Shown here one piece after another: positions 21,989 through 33,186 of a DNA stretch of 64,000 nucleotides. The DNA comes from Nyssa sinensis (taxonomy: Eukaryota > Streptophyta > Magnoliopsida > Cornales > Nyssaceae). A program made the position numbers and the translations under genes. The notes under the pieces are model-generated. The model did no database searches and was not told the origin of the DNA. It was given only the letters and a program-made list of their open reading frames with translations. The DNA is taken from the NCBI GenBank assembly GCA_008638375.1, contig CM018035.1, positions 31,397,307-31,461,306 on the forward strand. The letters run 5' to 3'. Each line of letters opens with the position of its first letter. Within the stretch, counting starts at the first letter, position 1.

Positions 21989-22036
21989 TAGTACGCTCGG
22001 GACTGTGCAGATCCGATTCTCACTCACTCTCCCGAG

Positions 22037-25000
22037 GTGGAGGATTGCCCCTCCAGCATTGAAGAACCCCTGAGCCCAAGGGGATGTGACAGCCGAGCCA
22101 AACCTGTTGGCGAGCCCATCAAAGTATTGGTCAATTCAGAAGCAGAGGGGCGTTATTTGTACATCGGCCCAGACCTAACACACACCGAGCAGGAAAAGAT
22201 AGTCAGGTTCTTGAAAGACAACCTCTCTATCTTTGCTTGGGAGACCAAAGACATGGAGGGAATAGATCCCAATCTTATAACTCACAAACTGATGGTGGAT
22301 CCGGATCACCCGCCAGTCAGACAGAAGAGAAGGCCGATTGCTCCTGAGCGGCATCGGATTATAAATGAAGAAGTCCAAAGGATGTTGGACGCTAGGATGA
22401 TACGGGAAGTTTTCTATCCCGAGTGGCTGGCCAACACCGTGCTTGTCAAGAAAAAAAACGGTAAGTGGAGAGTCTGCGTTGATTATACAGACCTCAACAA
22501 AGCGTGCCCCAAGGACAGCTTTCCACTGCCAAGAATAGACCAACTGGTTGACGCCACTGCGGGACATGAGCTTATGAGTTTCATGGATGCCTACTCTAGA
22601 TACAACCAAATCCAGATGTACCCTCCAGATCAAGAGAAGACTGCCTTCATAACCAAAAGAGGACTCTATTACTACAGAGTGATGCCTTTCAGTTTGAAGA
22701 ATGCTGGAGCCACTTATCAGCGGTTGGTGAACAAGATGTTCAGCCCACTGCTCGGCAGCACCATGGAGGTATACATCGACGACATGTTGGTAAAAAGTCT
22801 TCAGAAAGGCAGTCACCTCCAGCACTTAGCCTAGACCTTCGATATCCTCAGACAGCACAAGATGAAGCTCAACCCCTCGAAATGTACCTTCGGAGTTACG
22901 AAGGGAAAATTCTTGGGATACATTGTCTCTCAGAGGGGTATCGAAGCAGACCCCGCTCAGATCCAAGCCCTGAGTGGGCTGAAGTCACCAAGAACCAGGA
23001 AGGAAATTCAGGCATTGAATGGCAGAGTCGCAGCATTGAGCAGATTTATCTCCAAATCCACTGACCGCTGCCTACCTTTCTTCAAAGCTCTGAAGGGCAG
23101 CAAAGCTTTGCAGTGGACGGAACAGTGCGAAGAATCTTTTCAAAAGCTAAAAGAGTATCTAGTCTCTCCAAAACTCCTATCAAAACCAGTACAAGGAGAA
23201 AAGCTACTCATGTACCTTGCAGTTTCCGAAAATGCGATCAGCTCCGCATTGATCAGACAGGACAGAGGAATACAGAGGCCTATTTTCTACGTCAGTAGGG
23301 CACTACTTGACACGGAAAAAAGATACCCGGAAGTAGAGAAACTGGCTTATGCCTTGGTCATATCAGCTCGAAAGCTTCGACCATATTTCCAAGCCCATCC
23401 AATCGAGATCCCAACTGCCTACCCTCTGAAGTCAATACTGAGGAAGCCTGAGGTATCGGAAAGATTGGTGAAGTGGTCTGTGGAGCTAGGGGAGTTCGAC
23501 ATATCATATGTACCCCGAAGCTCCATCAAAGGGCAGGCCCTAGCTGATTTCGTGGCAGAGTTCACCCCGGCACTTCAGAACAAAGCGCAACTTACCGAGA
23601 CTTCGGGAACCTGGCTGCTATACATTGATGGATCGTCAACCGATCAAGGTTCAGGGGTTGGCCTGGTACTACAGTCCCCTGATAGGCTCACATCAGAAAA
23701 AGCAGTCAGCCTGGGATTCAAAGCTTCTAATAATGAAGCCGAGTATGAAGCCCTAATCTTAGGCATGAAGCTTGCCTTGGAATGCGAGGCTCAGAACCTC
23801 GATGTCTTCTCTGATTCCCAACTGGTGGTGAGCCAGGTCTTGGGAGAATTTGCCATTAAAGATGATAAGATGCTCCAGTACTCCGAACTGGTGAACCATT
23901 TGAAGCATTCCTTCCAGACATTTACTATCCAGAAAATTGAGAGAAGCCAGAATTGCAGAGCAGACGCTCTGGCTAACATGGCCTCCCGCCTCAAGTTTGA
24001 AGCAAACTCCACAGTTAAAATCTCCTTTCAGCCAGGATCCAGCATTGAGGAGGCCCAAATTGCTCAAGTTGATGAACAGCCCCAGAACTGGATGACTCCA
24101 ATCCTCCAGTATCTAAGATCCGGGCTCCTCCCAGAGGACAAAAACAAAGCCAGGAGAATCCGAATCAGAGCGGCTCGGTACCTGATCCTAAACAACAAGC
24201 TTTACAGAAGGTCGTATTCTCAACCTCTGTTAAAATGCTTAGCTCCAGACGAGTCACAATATGTCCTGGCTGAAATACACAAAGGAATTTGCGGGAATCA
24301 TAATGGGGGCAGAACCATAGCCCACCGAGCTCTATCGCAGGGCTATTACTGGCCTGGCATGTTGAAACAAGCTAAGGAATATGTTCGGAAGTGCGACAAA
24401 TGCCAGAGGTTTGCCCCATACCAACATCAGCCTCATCACGAGCTTATCCCAATTCCTAGTCCTTGGCCCTTTGCTCAGTGGGGAATGGACATTGTGGGCC
24501 CATTACCAAGGGCACCTCCAAACAGGAAGTATCTCTTGGTGGCCATCGATTACTTCTCTAAATGGGCCGAAGCCGAACCTCTAGCACATATCACAGAAAA
24601 GGAAGTTGAGAGCTTCACCTAGAAGAACATTGTATGCAGGTTCGGCATACCACATGTGATTATTTTCGACAATGGAACACAATTCACTGGTAAAGGCTTC
24701 AAGGCATTCTGCGAAAATCTCAACATTAGGCAGCACTTCGCCTCTCCAGGCCATCCACAAGCAAATGGGCAAGCAGAGGTCACTAACCGAACAATCCTTG
24801 ACGGGTTAAAGAAAAGGTTGGAACAGGCCAAAGGGAAGTGGGCAGAAGAACTCCCTGGAGTTCTTTGGGCTTACAGAACAACCAGAAGAACCCCCACCTC
24901 TGAAACCCCCTTCTCTCTAGCCTATGGAACAGAAGCAGTAATTCCAGTTGAGATCGGTGTGCCAACCGTAAGGACTGAGGCCTTTGAGCAAGAATCCAAT

Positions 25001-25321
25001 GATCAGCAGCTGATGGAAAACTTGGATTTGCTCAAAGAGAGAAGGGATCAGGCCAGCATCAGGATGGAAGCCTATCAACAGAGAATGGTCAACAAATCCA
25101 AGATAGGACTCAAGACAGTCAGCTTTCAAGTTGGAGACTTCGTCTTAAGAAGAGTCTTTCAAAACACCAAGGATCCCACCATGGGAAAATTGTCACCAAA
25201 CTGGGAAGGCCCCTACAAAGTAACAAAGGTTGTTCGGCCTACCACCTACTGGCTAGAAGACATGACTGGGGAGCATGTTCCTAGGCCATGGAACTGTAGA
25301 GCACTTACGGAAGTATTATCA
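22037..25321 (+). pseudogene. pol: G1 pol: RT, RNase H, archaeal-type RNase H, integrase
   Basis: All domains lie in one frame. RT: KKKNGKWRVCVDYTDLNKAC, FMDAYSRYNQI, MPFSLKNAGATYQRL and the catalytic VYIDD (about 22770-22790). The usual Gly of MPFGLKN is Ser. Connection/RNase H follows to about 23560. A second RNase H (about 23610-23990) has all four acidic positions: YIDGSS, NNEAEYEAL, FSDSQLV and RADALA. Integrase has an HHCC-like zinc region (CDKCQRFAP) and the D, D, E residues in MDIVGP, FDNGTQF and NGQAEV. Private stops: TAG 22832-22834 (CAG in G2) and TAG 24620-24622 (TGG in G2). The C-terminus diverges from G2 by a small indel; the expected end is near 25321. Confidence 0.95.
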
Positions 25322-25344
25322 ATAGATATGTTTCTTTTACTTCC

Positions 25345-26175
25345 ATAGAATGTTCATCTATTAATGCACAGGCCTCCAGAGCCTGGTCCATAAATGTACA
25401 AGTCTCAGTACTTGGTCCATCTATTAATGCATAGGCCTCTAGAGCCTGGTCCATAAAGGTACAAGTCTCAGTACTTGGTCCATCTATTAATGCACAGGCC
25501 TTCAGAGCCTGGTTCATAAATGTACAAGTCTCAGTACTTGGTCCATCTATTAATGCACAGGCCTCTAGAGCCTGGTCCATAAATGTACAAGTCTCAGTAC
25601 TTGGTCCATCCATTAATGTACAGGCCTTCAGAGCCTGGTCCATAAATGTACAAGTCTCAGTACTTGGTCCATCTATTAATACACAGGCCTCTAGAGCCTG
25701 GTCCATAAATGTACAAGTCTCAGTACTTGGTCCATCTATTAATGCACAGGCCTCCAGAGCCTGGTCCATAAATGTACAAGTCTCAGTACTTGGTCCATCT
25801 ATTAATGCACAGGCCTTCAGAGCCTGGTCCATAAATGTACAAGTCTCAGTACTTGGTCCATCTATTAATGCACAGGCCTTCAGAGCCTGGTCCATAAATG
25901 TACAAGTCTCAGTACTTGGTCCATCTATTAATGCACAGGCCTCTAGAGCCTGGTCCATAAATGTACAAGTCTTAGTACTTGGTCCATCTATTAATGCACA
26001 GGCCTCCAGAGCCTGGTCCATAAATGTACAAGTCTTCGCACTTGGTCCATCTATTAATGCACAGGCCTTCAGAGCCTGGTCCATAATATACAGGTCTTGA
26101 ATACTTGGTCCATTTTTCTAAATACGCAGGCCTCTAGAGCCTGGACCACCCTAATGCACAGGCCTTCCGAGCCTG
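25345..26175. repeat. G1 63-bp tandem array (about 12 units)
   Basis: The unit contains CAGGCCTCTAGAGCCTGG, a near palindrome, then TCCATAAATGTACAAGTC and TACTTGGTCCATC. The period is 63 bp. On the minus strand the array is open for 259 codons and reads as a 21-residue repeat, MDQALEACALIDGPSTETCTF-like when joined across unit ends. The array sits between the pol stop and the antisense units, as in G2. I do not assign a function to the repeat frame. Confidence 0.9.
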
Positions 26176-26675
26176 GTCCATCCTCAATTAGCAGATTCTA
26201 TGATCCAGTCCATCCAAAGACAGAAGTTCCGGGCATCTACAAACTAAAGTTTCCTAGATCGGAACACCTTAGATCTGATACTTATATTATTTGGCTTATC
26301 TGTCAAACAAGCAACAAATACTATGGTACCGATCAGACGTAAAGTATTTTGATTCAAGCATTTTTCTAAGTTCTTTGATCTATTCTCAAGACATACGGAG
26401 GAGTTATTGATCAAAAGTGCACAAAAGGGTAGTCTAACTCAAAAGGGCACACTCAAACAGAAGAAAACATCAGATTTGAGAAAAAGGAGCTCAATCTTAT
26501 TAATAAATCAGAAGATTTACATCAGTACAAATACTGGAAATAAAACAGAGGCTATTACAGAAGCTATTACAGAAACTATTACAGAAGTTACTACAGAAGC
26601 TACACTTGGCAACATCACGGCTTTTCTTCATGGGATGATAAAGGGGCACAGGATCCAAAACTTCCATTACCGCCG

Positions 26676-27059
26676 TCACCAGCTCCGTTTGAAAGGAAGG
26701 AACCCTGAACCCCAATCCGCATCAAGAAGCACCCAGGCCATTTCATCATCACTATTATTGGTCTCACGACCAACGGAGTTCCTCACGTCAGTTGTTACAC
26801 CCCAGCCGATTGAAGCAGGGGTCTCTGACGAAACATGAAGAAGAGGAGGCACCCCACTTGCGTCCTCATCACCGGCGCTCCAAGCCTCGGTTGAATCAGG
26901 GAGGGAACACCACCAATCGGAGGAATCTCGACCGGAGGCCAGAGGAAACAAGAAGACTTGTGCTTCCTTTAATCCTTCCTTGGAGACTGAAAAAGGGAGA
27001 AGGTTAACTCTCGGCCATAGTTCAATCATTCCTAACTCAGACAGAGAATCATCCATCAT
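26676..27059 (-). CDS. G1 antisense ORF 2, hypothetical (127 aa)
   Basis: The product is a small acidic protein on the strand opposite to pol. It starts MMDDSLSELGM and contains KEAQVFLFPLASGRDSSDWW and EMAWVLLDADWGSG. The G2 copy (42466-42982, plus) keeps most of the sequence. A TATA-like TCTATATATACG lies about 110 bp upstream on the minus strand (near 27160-27175). I do not recognise a domain. Conservation between two element copies supports a real frame, but both copies are from one family. Position between the array and antisense ORF 1 fits the extra ORFs described for Tat-lineage elements. Confidence 0.5.
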   Translation of the reverse strand: MMDDSLSELGMIELWPRVNLLPFSVSKEGLKEAQVFLFPLASGRDSSDWWCSLPDSTEAWSAGDEDASGVPPLLHVSSETPASIGWGVTTDVRNSVGRETNNSDDEMAWVLLDADWGSGFLPFKRSW

Positions 27060-27911
27060 CTCCGGGCGAATGACAAAATTCTGGCAGCATCTAAAGTCTC
27101 TCCTACGAGGAAACAGTTAGAGAATAAAAGGGGTGAACGCAACCGAATGCCCTCGCTTCCGTATATATAGACCCTTGAAGTCCAAAAGCCACCCAACTGA
27201 ACCGTCGCAACGGTGAAAAAGAGATTGGCCTCGAAATCCCAAACGGCAATCGAATAAATAAAGTGGTGCATTAAATGTGCCTCTTCAATATACCAAGAGA
27301 CAGGGTACAGAGCTCTGTGAACGAAAATCACAGCCCAGCACTAGAGCATCTAAACTAATAAAGGGAGGGGGACAACGTCTAAATGTACAGGCCTCCTATC
27401 CAAGATTCAGAACTTACAGTCTTAACTATTTTATGATAGGCCAGTCACATGACAAAGGCCAAAACGGCTCAGACATATCCTGATCCTGAGTACTCGAAAA
27501 CAGCATGCCGAGCATCATAATGACAAGCACAAGCTACCTGAATATCCTCACAAGCTCTTAATTCAAGAGCAGTCTATCTCAGAGATCTACAAAAGCTCAC
27601 TCCCACTCTATTGGGCTCTATCTATCTGATTATGTTTGCCTTCTTATCTTATTGTAATGAGACAGGTGAAATTAATTTACATTCATTATTCAGTGACGAG
27701 TATCGAAGCTTAGAGAGCAACTATTGACTGTTGGACGGTTGATCTAACATGCAAGAGGTTCAGAACAGCCACACTTGCGACAAAATTGCACAGGAGGAAA
27801 GAACACAGGAAGAATCTAAAGGAAAGTCAATTTCATTGATCAAAAGTATACACCCATTACATCAAAAGGAAATGGCAAAAACGAAGAAAAATCAAAAGAC
27901 CCATAAAAGCC
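27060..27911. other. G1 spacer between the two antisense units
   Basis: It holds the presumed promoter of antisense ORF 2 and the 3' end of antisense ORF 1 (27820-27850 on the minus strand resembles the TGATCAATAAAATTGA poly(A)-signal text of G2, with AATGAA in place of AATAAA). No other feature seen. Confidence 0.5.
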
Positions 27912-29832
27912 TCAGGCCTTGTCAAAGGGGCCTGGGTCCTCTTCCAAGTTAAGAGCAGGAGCCCCAGCCGTCTTGTACGGGTCAGGACCAGACGAGGCAA
28001 GCTCAAGAGGAACGATTGACGACACGTCAAAACCTAGGAACTGAATCTGAAATCTAGTTCGGAAGCTTTCAAAGCCAAACCGGATCAGGTCATCACCCAT
28101 CTGTTCAACTTCACCTTTCAATTCCATCTCAGCCTCAACCTTGGCTTGATCAGCTGCCTCCTGAACCTTCTGATTAAAGGAACCCCGGAGCTCAACCAAC
28201 TCCGCCTGAAGCCCCTCAACCTTCTGAGCATATATGTCCCTCTCAGACTCTGCCACGGTAAGGTTGGTGGTAGCTTCTTTCAGATCCTCCTCAGTGGTCT
28301 GAATCTTGGATCGGGCTATCCCAAGCTCCATCCTCATTTCTTCCACTTCAGCCCTCAGCTTCTCAGCCTCCTCAAGGCCCATAGGGGTCACCATCAGAGC
28401 AGCCAAACTATGCATGCTCTGCACAAGGCAAGACAGACAATTTAGATTGATCAAATGAACAAACAAGAAAGTCAAGAAAGGCTTCAAAAGTTACCTTCAT
28501 CTGGAGATTCATCATCTCAGTCATCAGCTTGGAGGGGTCATCCCCTCTGTATCGGTGCGGGCCCTGAGCCCATATTTGATCAAATGCCTTCTTGGCAATT
28601 TGATAGTCCGGCTCAACAAACGGCTCGGACGGTGCAGCAGGTGCTTTCCCCTTCCTAGTCCTCCTGCTCAGACCAGAAGAGGCAGAAGAAGCAGCTGAAA
28701 CAGGGACGCCAGGTTCGGCCTCCTTCTCAGCCTCAGTAGGGGCTGGCTCGGGAGAGCCAGAAATCAACCTCCTCCTTTTTACTTCAAGGGGGGCATCAAG
28801 CTCAGCTCGGGAGGAAGACTCCCCCACCACTGGGGCCTCCGGCACAGCCCACTTCGTCGTCAGCCTCTTCTTAAGCTCTACAGAACGGGCAGCCATAAAG
28901 TTCTCCGGAGTCACAATGACAGAATGAGCCCGGTTAGAAGTTGAAAGTAGCACTCAGTACTGATCTCGCAGTGCTTTAGTAAAATCGGGCCTCTTCCAAG
29001 CACTCTTGACTGCACAAGAAGTAAGGAGTGATATATCAGTTTATCAGTTCTAAAGGCATAAACAAAGCTAAAGCAAACCTAAGGGAATAAGCCTCACCCT
29101 TATGACCTGTAGCACGAGGGAATGGCGAGGCTTCTCCTTCCTGGAAGTCTTCATGCTCTCATCCTCCTCCGACGAAGAAGTACCACTTCTTCCACGTTTT
29201 GTTGGAAGTAGGAACGGAGGACAGGGGTCGGAACCCCTTCTCAAAGGACATATAGAAAAGGCCTTCTGCCTGTTTGAACTTCAGATCCATATTGCTACGG
29301 ATCAAGTCCAGGGACACATCCACCTTGTTTTGGTGTCCCAATACTATGAACCCTAGAAGCTGCCGCCAGCTATTGAGATTTAGGTCAGGCAGGGCAGAGC
29401 TTGAACCAACAAAAGAATTACCTGACTAAATTCCGGCAATGGGAGTCTCAAGCCTATTTCGAACCAGGCAAGATAAACACAAACCTCCCCGGCTCCAACA
29501 TTTTGGGGACGATCCATGGGGCCTGGAGCTCTGCAAGTCACGTTTGGGGGAAAACTATATTTTACCCTCCATGCGTCCATAAGGCTCTGAGTAACAGCAC
29601 TCTCACCCTCTTCTCTATGAGAAGACCTACCAGAGGTCTCCCCAGCCCTGTCTCGGGGCTCTTCAAAGGCATCGACTATCCTAATCCCAGGACTAGGGGG
29701 AGGTTCAACAGGCCTCTCCCCAATATCTTCGGGAGCAGGGTTACCTACGTCTTCCACAGGAGACGGTACAGCCATCTCAGAAGGATTCCCTACTCCCTCG
29801 CTTACAATTGGGGACTCAAAAGGGGCAGACAT
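27912..29832 (-). CDS. G1 antisense ORF 1: spliced, PMD-like plus coiled-coil protein
   Basis: The start is ATG at 29832 (MSAPFESPIVSEG). A Pro/Glu-rich N-terminus is followed by a region with FPPNVTCRAPGPMDRP, CVYLAWFEIGLRLPLPEF, SWRQLLGFIVLG, YMSFEKGFRPLSS and NKTWKKWYFFVG. This resembles the plant-mobile-domain-type proteins encoded antisense in Tat-lineage elements. Then a basic linker (SRRTRKGKAPAAPSEP) and a C-terminal coiled coil of about 100 residues (EEAEKLRAEVEEMRMEL onward). Two short GT-AG introns are visible: 29097-29010 (88 bp) and 28494-28419 (76 bp). One frame change near 29400 occurs in both G1 and G2, so there may be a further intron or an old lesion. A TATA-like TTATAAATAC lies near 30001-30012. 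Function unknown. Confidence 0.6.
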
Positions 29833-30000
29833 TATTCCCAAACTTAAGAAGAAAAGAAGCAAGAGAAGAGGAAAAATCAGTCGAACCTGGTCTAACTCAG
29901 GAAATCGGTATTTTGCAAAGTCGCACAAACCAACAATGGCGGATGAAGTCTTCTAGCACAGTGAAAATGACAGGGAAAAGGTTATTTCAAAATCTTACCC

Positions 30001-30012
30001 CGTATTTATAAG
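30001..30012 (-). promoter_or_regulatory. TATA box of G1 antisense ORF 1
   Basis: On the minus strand it reads GCTTATAAATACGGGG, about 175 bp upstream of the ATG. The G2 copy has TTTATAAATACGGG at the same distance. Confidence 0.5.
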
Positions 30013-30232
30013 CACAGTATCAAAAGGGACCCACCAAGCCCAAACGCCATGACGGTTCGGAACAATGATGATTTCGGGAAACCCAACTATCGGCCAGTAC
30101 AAATAATGACCTTGAAAAGACCTAATCTCTGACTGCGCAACAAATGGCGCCCCAACAGTTGCCTTGAAAGGCGAACAGGCAGGACACATGACTCTCCGAA
30201 AAAGGCTTAGCCCTAGTTGCTTGCTAGCATCG

Positions 30233-30257
30233 AACTAGGACTTGGGGGGGGAGTAAC
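30233..30257 (+). other. G1 polypurine tract
   Basis: GGACTTGGGGGGGGAGTAAC immediately precedes the 3' LTR. This is the expected primer site for plus-strand synthesis. It is mirrored at 39285-39305 in G2. Confidence 0.75.
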
Positions 30258-30887
30258 TGATATACCATAAAAGAGCAGGCCAATCAGCATTTGACACGTA
30301 TGACCATAATCCAACTCATGCACTGCCGACATGGTTTCCACTCAGCCAATGACTAAAAGATCAATCATCCAGATCAGCGTAAAAGGTCGGAAGTGACCAA
30401 ACTTATACCTTCAGAGCATACATATCCGGACAAGGGTCTCAGAACTTATCACAGGGTCCAGATCAACACTCCAGACCTCGTCACCGCCTTAGCAGGATGC
30501 CGAGCAAGGAATAAAGAAACAGTCTTCGACAAGGAAACAGTCTTCAAACAAGGAAACAGTCTTCAATAAAGGAACTACCATCTATGGTTATCTCTATGCA
30601 ATACTCCACAAGGTAACTGCAATCTCCGATGATCAAATCCCTATATTCATGGCATCAAATCCTAATCAACTTAGGAAGGCCACGGTCTATAAATTAAACC
30701 CTAAAGGTATGCTTTATTTTTATGCTCATTCTTTGGACTTTCAATACAGTCTTTCAATTCCTTTTGACTTACTTAAGCATCGGAGCGGCTACCGCCGGAG
30801 CCAATCCGGTGGACCTCTGATCGTCTTTCTGAGTGTTCTACAGGTCGTAGAGTCCTCACTTATTGCGAGCCGAAAAGTGCAGCATCA
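30258..30887 (+). repeat. G1 3' LTR
   Basis: It is 630 bp, TGATATACC to GCAGCATCA, followed by target duplication AGATT (30888-30892). Confidence 0.95.
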
Positions 30888-30892
30888 AGATT

Positions 30893-31073
30893 GTATCAAC
30901 ATTGTCTTATTTTGTCTCATCTTGATCCTCGTACTAATCAATATGAATTGGAAGTTCAAAGGATCATTCATTTGCAACGTATTACAAATCAATTACCAAA
31001 TGCATTCACTGATACAAAAAAAGTAATGAAATCGTACATACCAGTTGTAAATACCTTTGTACGGATTGATGTC
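30893..31073 (+). pseudogene. Ty1/copia element: segment between integrase and RT
   Basis: The reading LYQHCLILSHLDPRTNQYE, VQRIIHLQRITNQLPNAF and KKVMKSYIPVVNTFVRID is the linker typical of plant copia polyproteins. It resumes directly after the G1 target duplication and is cut at 31073 by the Athila LTR. Confidence 0.85.
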
Positions 31074-32844
31074 TGATGAGTGCACAAAAGTGCACTCTAA
31101 ATGTCCTATTATTTAATTAAAATTGCTAGAAAGTGAATAAAAATGCTAGGATATAATTGATTTTATTAAATATAATTTTTATTCACAATGAGATATATTT
31201 GAGCATTCTTTTATAATATTTTAAATCTCAAATATTGCATTTTTTGTTGGCGAGAGATAGTTTGCAATTGCGCTTTACACTTAATATTTTTGGAACTATT
31301 TTTGATTTTTTGGCAGATTCGACCATTGAGTTTCAATTGAAATTTGGATGGTGTTAGAATTTCAGAATGAGAAAACGGTCTTCATAAAGTTTTTAGAGGA
31401 CGTCTTGGGATTTTCAGAAAGGTTTGGTTTGCAAAAATCGGAGTTCGTTTGGGCCTCCAAACATTGCTTCGAAATCAGGTCTGGAAAGTTGCTTCAAATT
31501 CTATCCGTCCAGCCAACTTGAAGGGGCCATAACTTGAGCTTCCGAAATCCAAATCAGGTGCTTTTTGAGCCTAAAATTATCTACTCATCCGGGACTACAA
31601 CTTTTGTGAAGAACCCGAGGCAAGACTCAGTTGTTATCCAATAGAAAAATAGGCTTAAACATTACGGCTGTGGACATGTGCGGCTGTTTAGTGCAACATG
31701 GGCCAGGGCTTGAAGGCTTTTTGATGCCAAAAGTCGTGGGGTCCATGGCTAAAGGGCAAAAGGGGTTTTGAAAAGAAATCAGGCCTGTGCTGCAATGCAT
31801 TAACCAAAGCAAGTCAAATGAGAATGAAAGCAAGCCATGCGGCTGTTGGTGCACGGCGCTGAAATGGGCCTGACGTGCGGCGCGGTCAAGTGGGGCGCAA
31901 CCTATGGCGGCTTGGAAAAAAAACTAAGGGCTGTATATAAAAGAAAAAAAGAAGGGTCCTGCGGCTGACAGAGAGCTCTGAACAGAAGGAGCGGCGGCTG
32001 TTTGGGAACGGGAGTCCTGCGGCGGCAGTGTGAGAGCTGCGGCTGTGCGGCGCGAGACAGAAAGAGAAAAACAGTTTCAGTCATGTTATGACAGATTATT
32101 TCTTCGTAAAATTTATGTTATCTATTCTGTACATAGGATAACTAAATTTTCAACTAGAGTTAAGGATGAACTTGCACTATAGATGGGTATTTTAATTTAT
32201 TTTGATTCCTGTACATGGTTTTAATTTGTTAAATTTTTTGATGATCATTCATAATTAATTGTTGAATTTTATTCTCCGAATAATTAAAGGGTTTAGTCCG
32301 TTTATAGATTCAGTCATGCTTTTTCTATCGAATGGATTAATGTTTTAATTATTTTTGGAATAATTAATTATTTATATTAATTTAATTCTTTGCTGCAATA
32401 TTACTTGTTCGGTATATTGTCGTCGTTGGATTTTCTCAATGTGAATATTAATTTGTGGGATTTAAAAGTGTTGAATGATTTTTCAAAGGGTTATTTTCAA
32501 TTTAATTTTGGTTCAAAATTTTTATATCTTCCGATTGAGATATTTGAAATTTAAATTCTCAATTGAGTTAACAGTGAATTAAAAATAATTAAAATACCAA
32601 CTATGTGCAAGGGATTCCCGAAACTCTACTGTTCGTTAATTTGAGTATTTTCTTCCATTAATCAATTTGTTTAATTTTTAATTTGCATTCAAAAATCACT
32701 TTTTATATTTTCTTTTCTCGTTAACCGTCTAATACTTTTGTAGTTTCAGAAATTCTGTTTATTATTCTTTTAATTTAGTCTTCCTGTGGAATCGACACCC
32801 CAAAGCTACACTACAACTACCGCGTTATTCTTTGGGCGTAATCA
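31074..32844 (+). repeat. Athila 5' LTR (1,771 bp)
   Basis: It starts TGATGAGTGCACAAAAG and ends GGGCGTAATCA. TGATGA starts are typical of Athila LTRs. A TATA-like GTATATAAAAG near 31933 could be the promoter. Confidence 0.8.
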
Positions 32845-32849
32845 AATTT

Positions 32850-32867
32850 TGGCGCCGTTGCCGGGGA
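32850..32867 (+). other. Athila primer binding site, complementary to tRNA-Asp
   Basis: TGGCGCCGTTGCCGGGGA is an 18/18 complement of the plant tRNA-Asp 3' end including CCA. It lies five bases after the LTR. This primer is characteristic of Athila elements. Confidence 0.9.
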
Positions 32868-33186
32868 GACAGTAGAAGAATCAGTAGATAGTTTTTCTTT
32901 TCAGCAGTTTGTAAAGGCGGTAACTTCGTTCCCTTCTTTTTACTTGCTGCACTATTATTATTTTTATTTTTATTTTTATTTTTTATTTTATTTTATTTTT
33001 AGTTATTTATTTATTCATTTTATTTTATTTATTTATTTATTTTATTATTGTCATCTTGCATGCATAATAGGTATAGGGACGCATTAGGTCGATTTGCTTA
33101 TAGGCCTGTGTTAGAGTCATATTTAGAGTCTAATTTTTCGTATTTTTTTAATTCTTTGTTTGATAATTTTTTCCAATTCTGAAAAT

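Larger units (their letters stand above)
18913..30887 (+). mobile_element. G1: complete Tat-lineage Ty3/gypsy retrotransposon (11,975 bp)
   Basis: It has LTRs at both ends and a perfect 5-bp target duplication, AGATT (18908-18912 and 30888-30892). Order: LTR, primer binding site, gag-protease, RT, RNase H, second RNase H, integrase, 63-bp array, antisense units, polypurine tract, LTR. The second RNase H after the normal one marks the Tat (Ogre/Tat) lineage. By eye the LTRs differ at about 15 sites in 630 bp, so G1 is older than G2. It lies inside copia integrase sequence. Several nonsense mutations make it non-autonomous. Confidence 0.95.

Noticed and set aside
22175..22825. 216-codon minus-strand frame opposite RT
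   Set aside because: It is a shadow of the RT coding region; its codons mirror the conserved RT motifs on the plus strand.
25305..26084. 259-codon minus-strand frame as a stand-alone gene
   Set aside because: It is wholly made of the 63-bp array and the end of pol. Kept only as an observation about the repeat.
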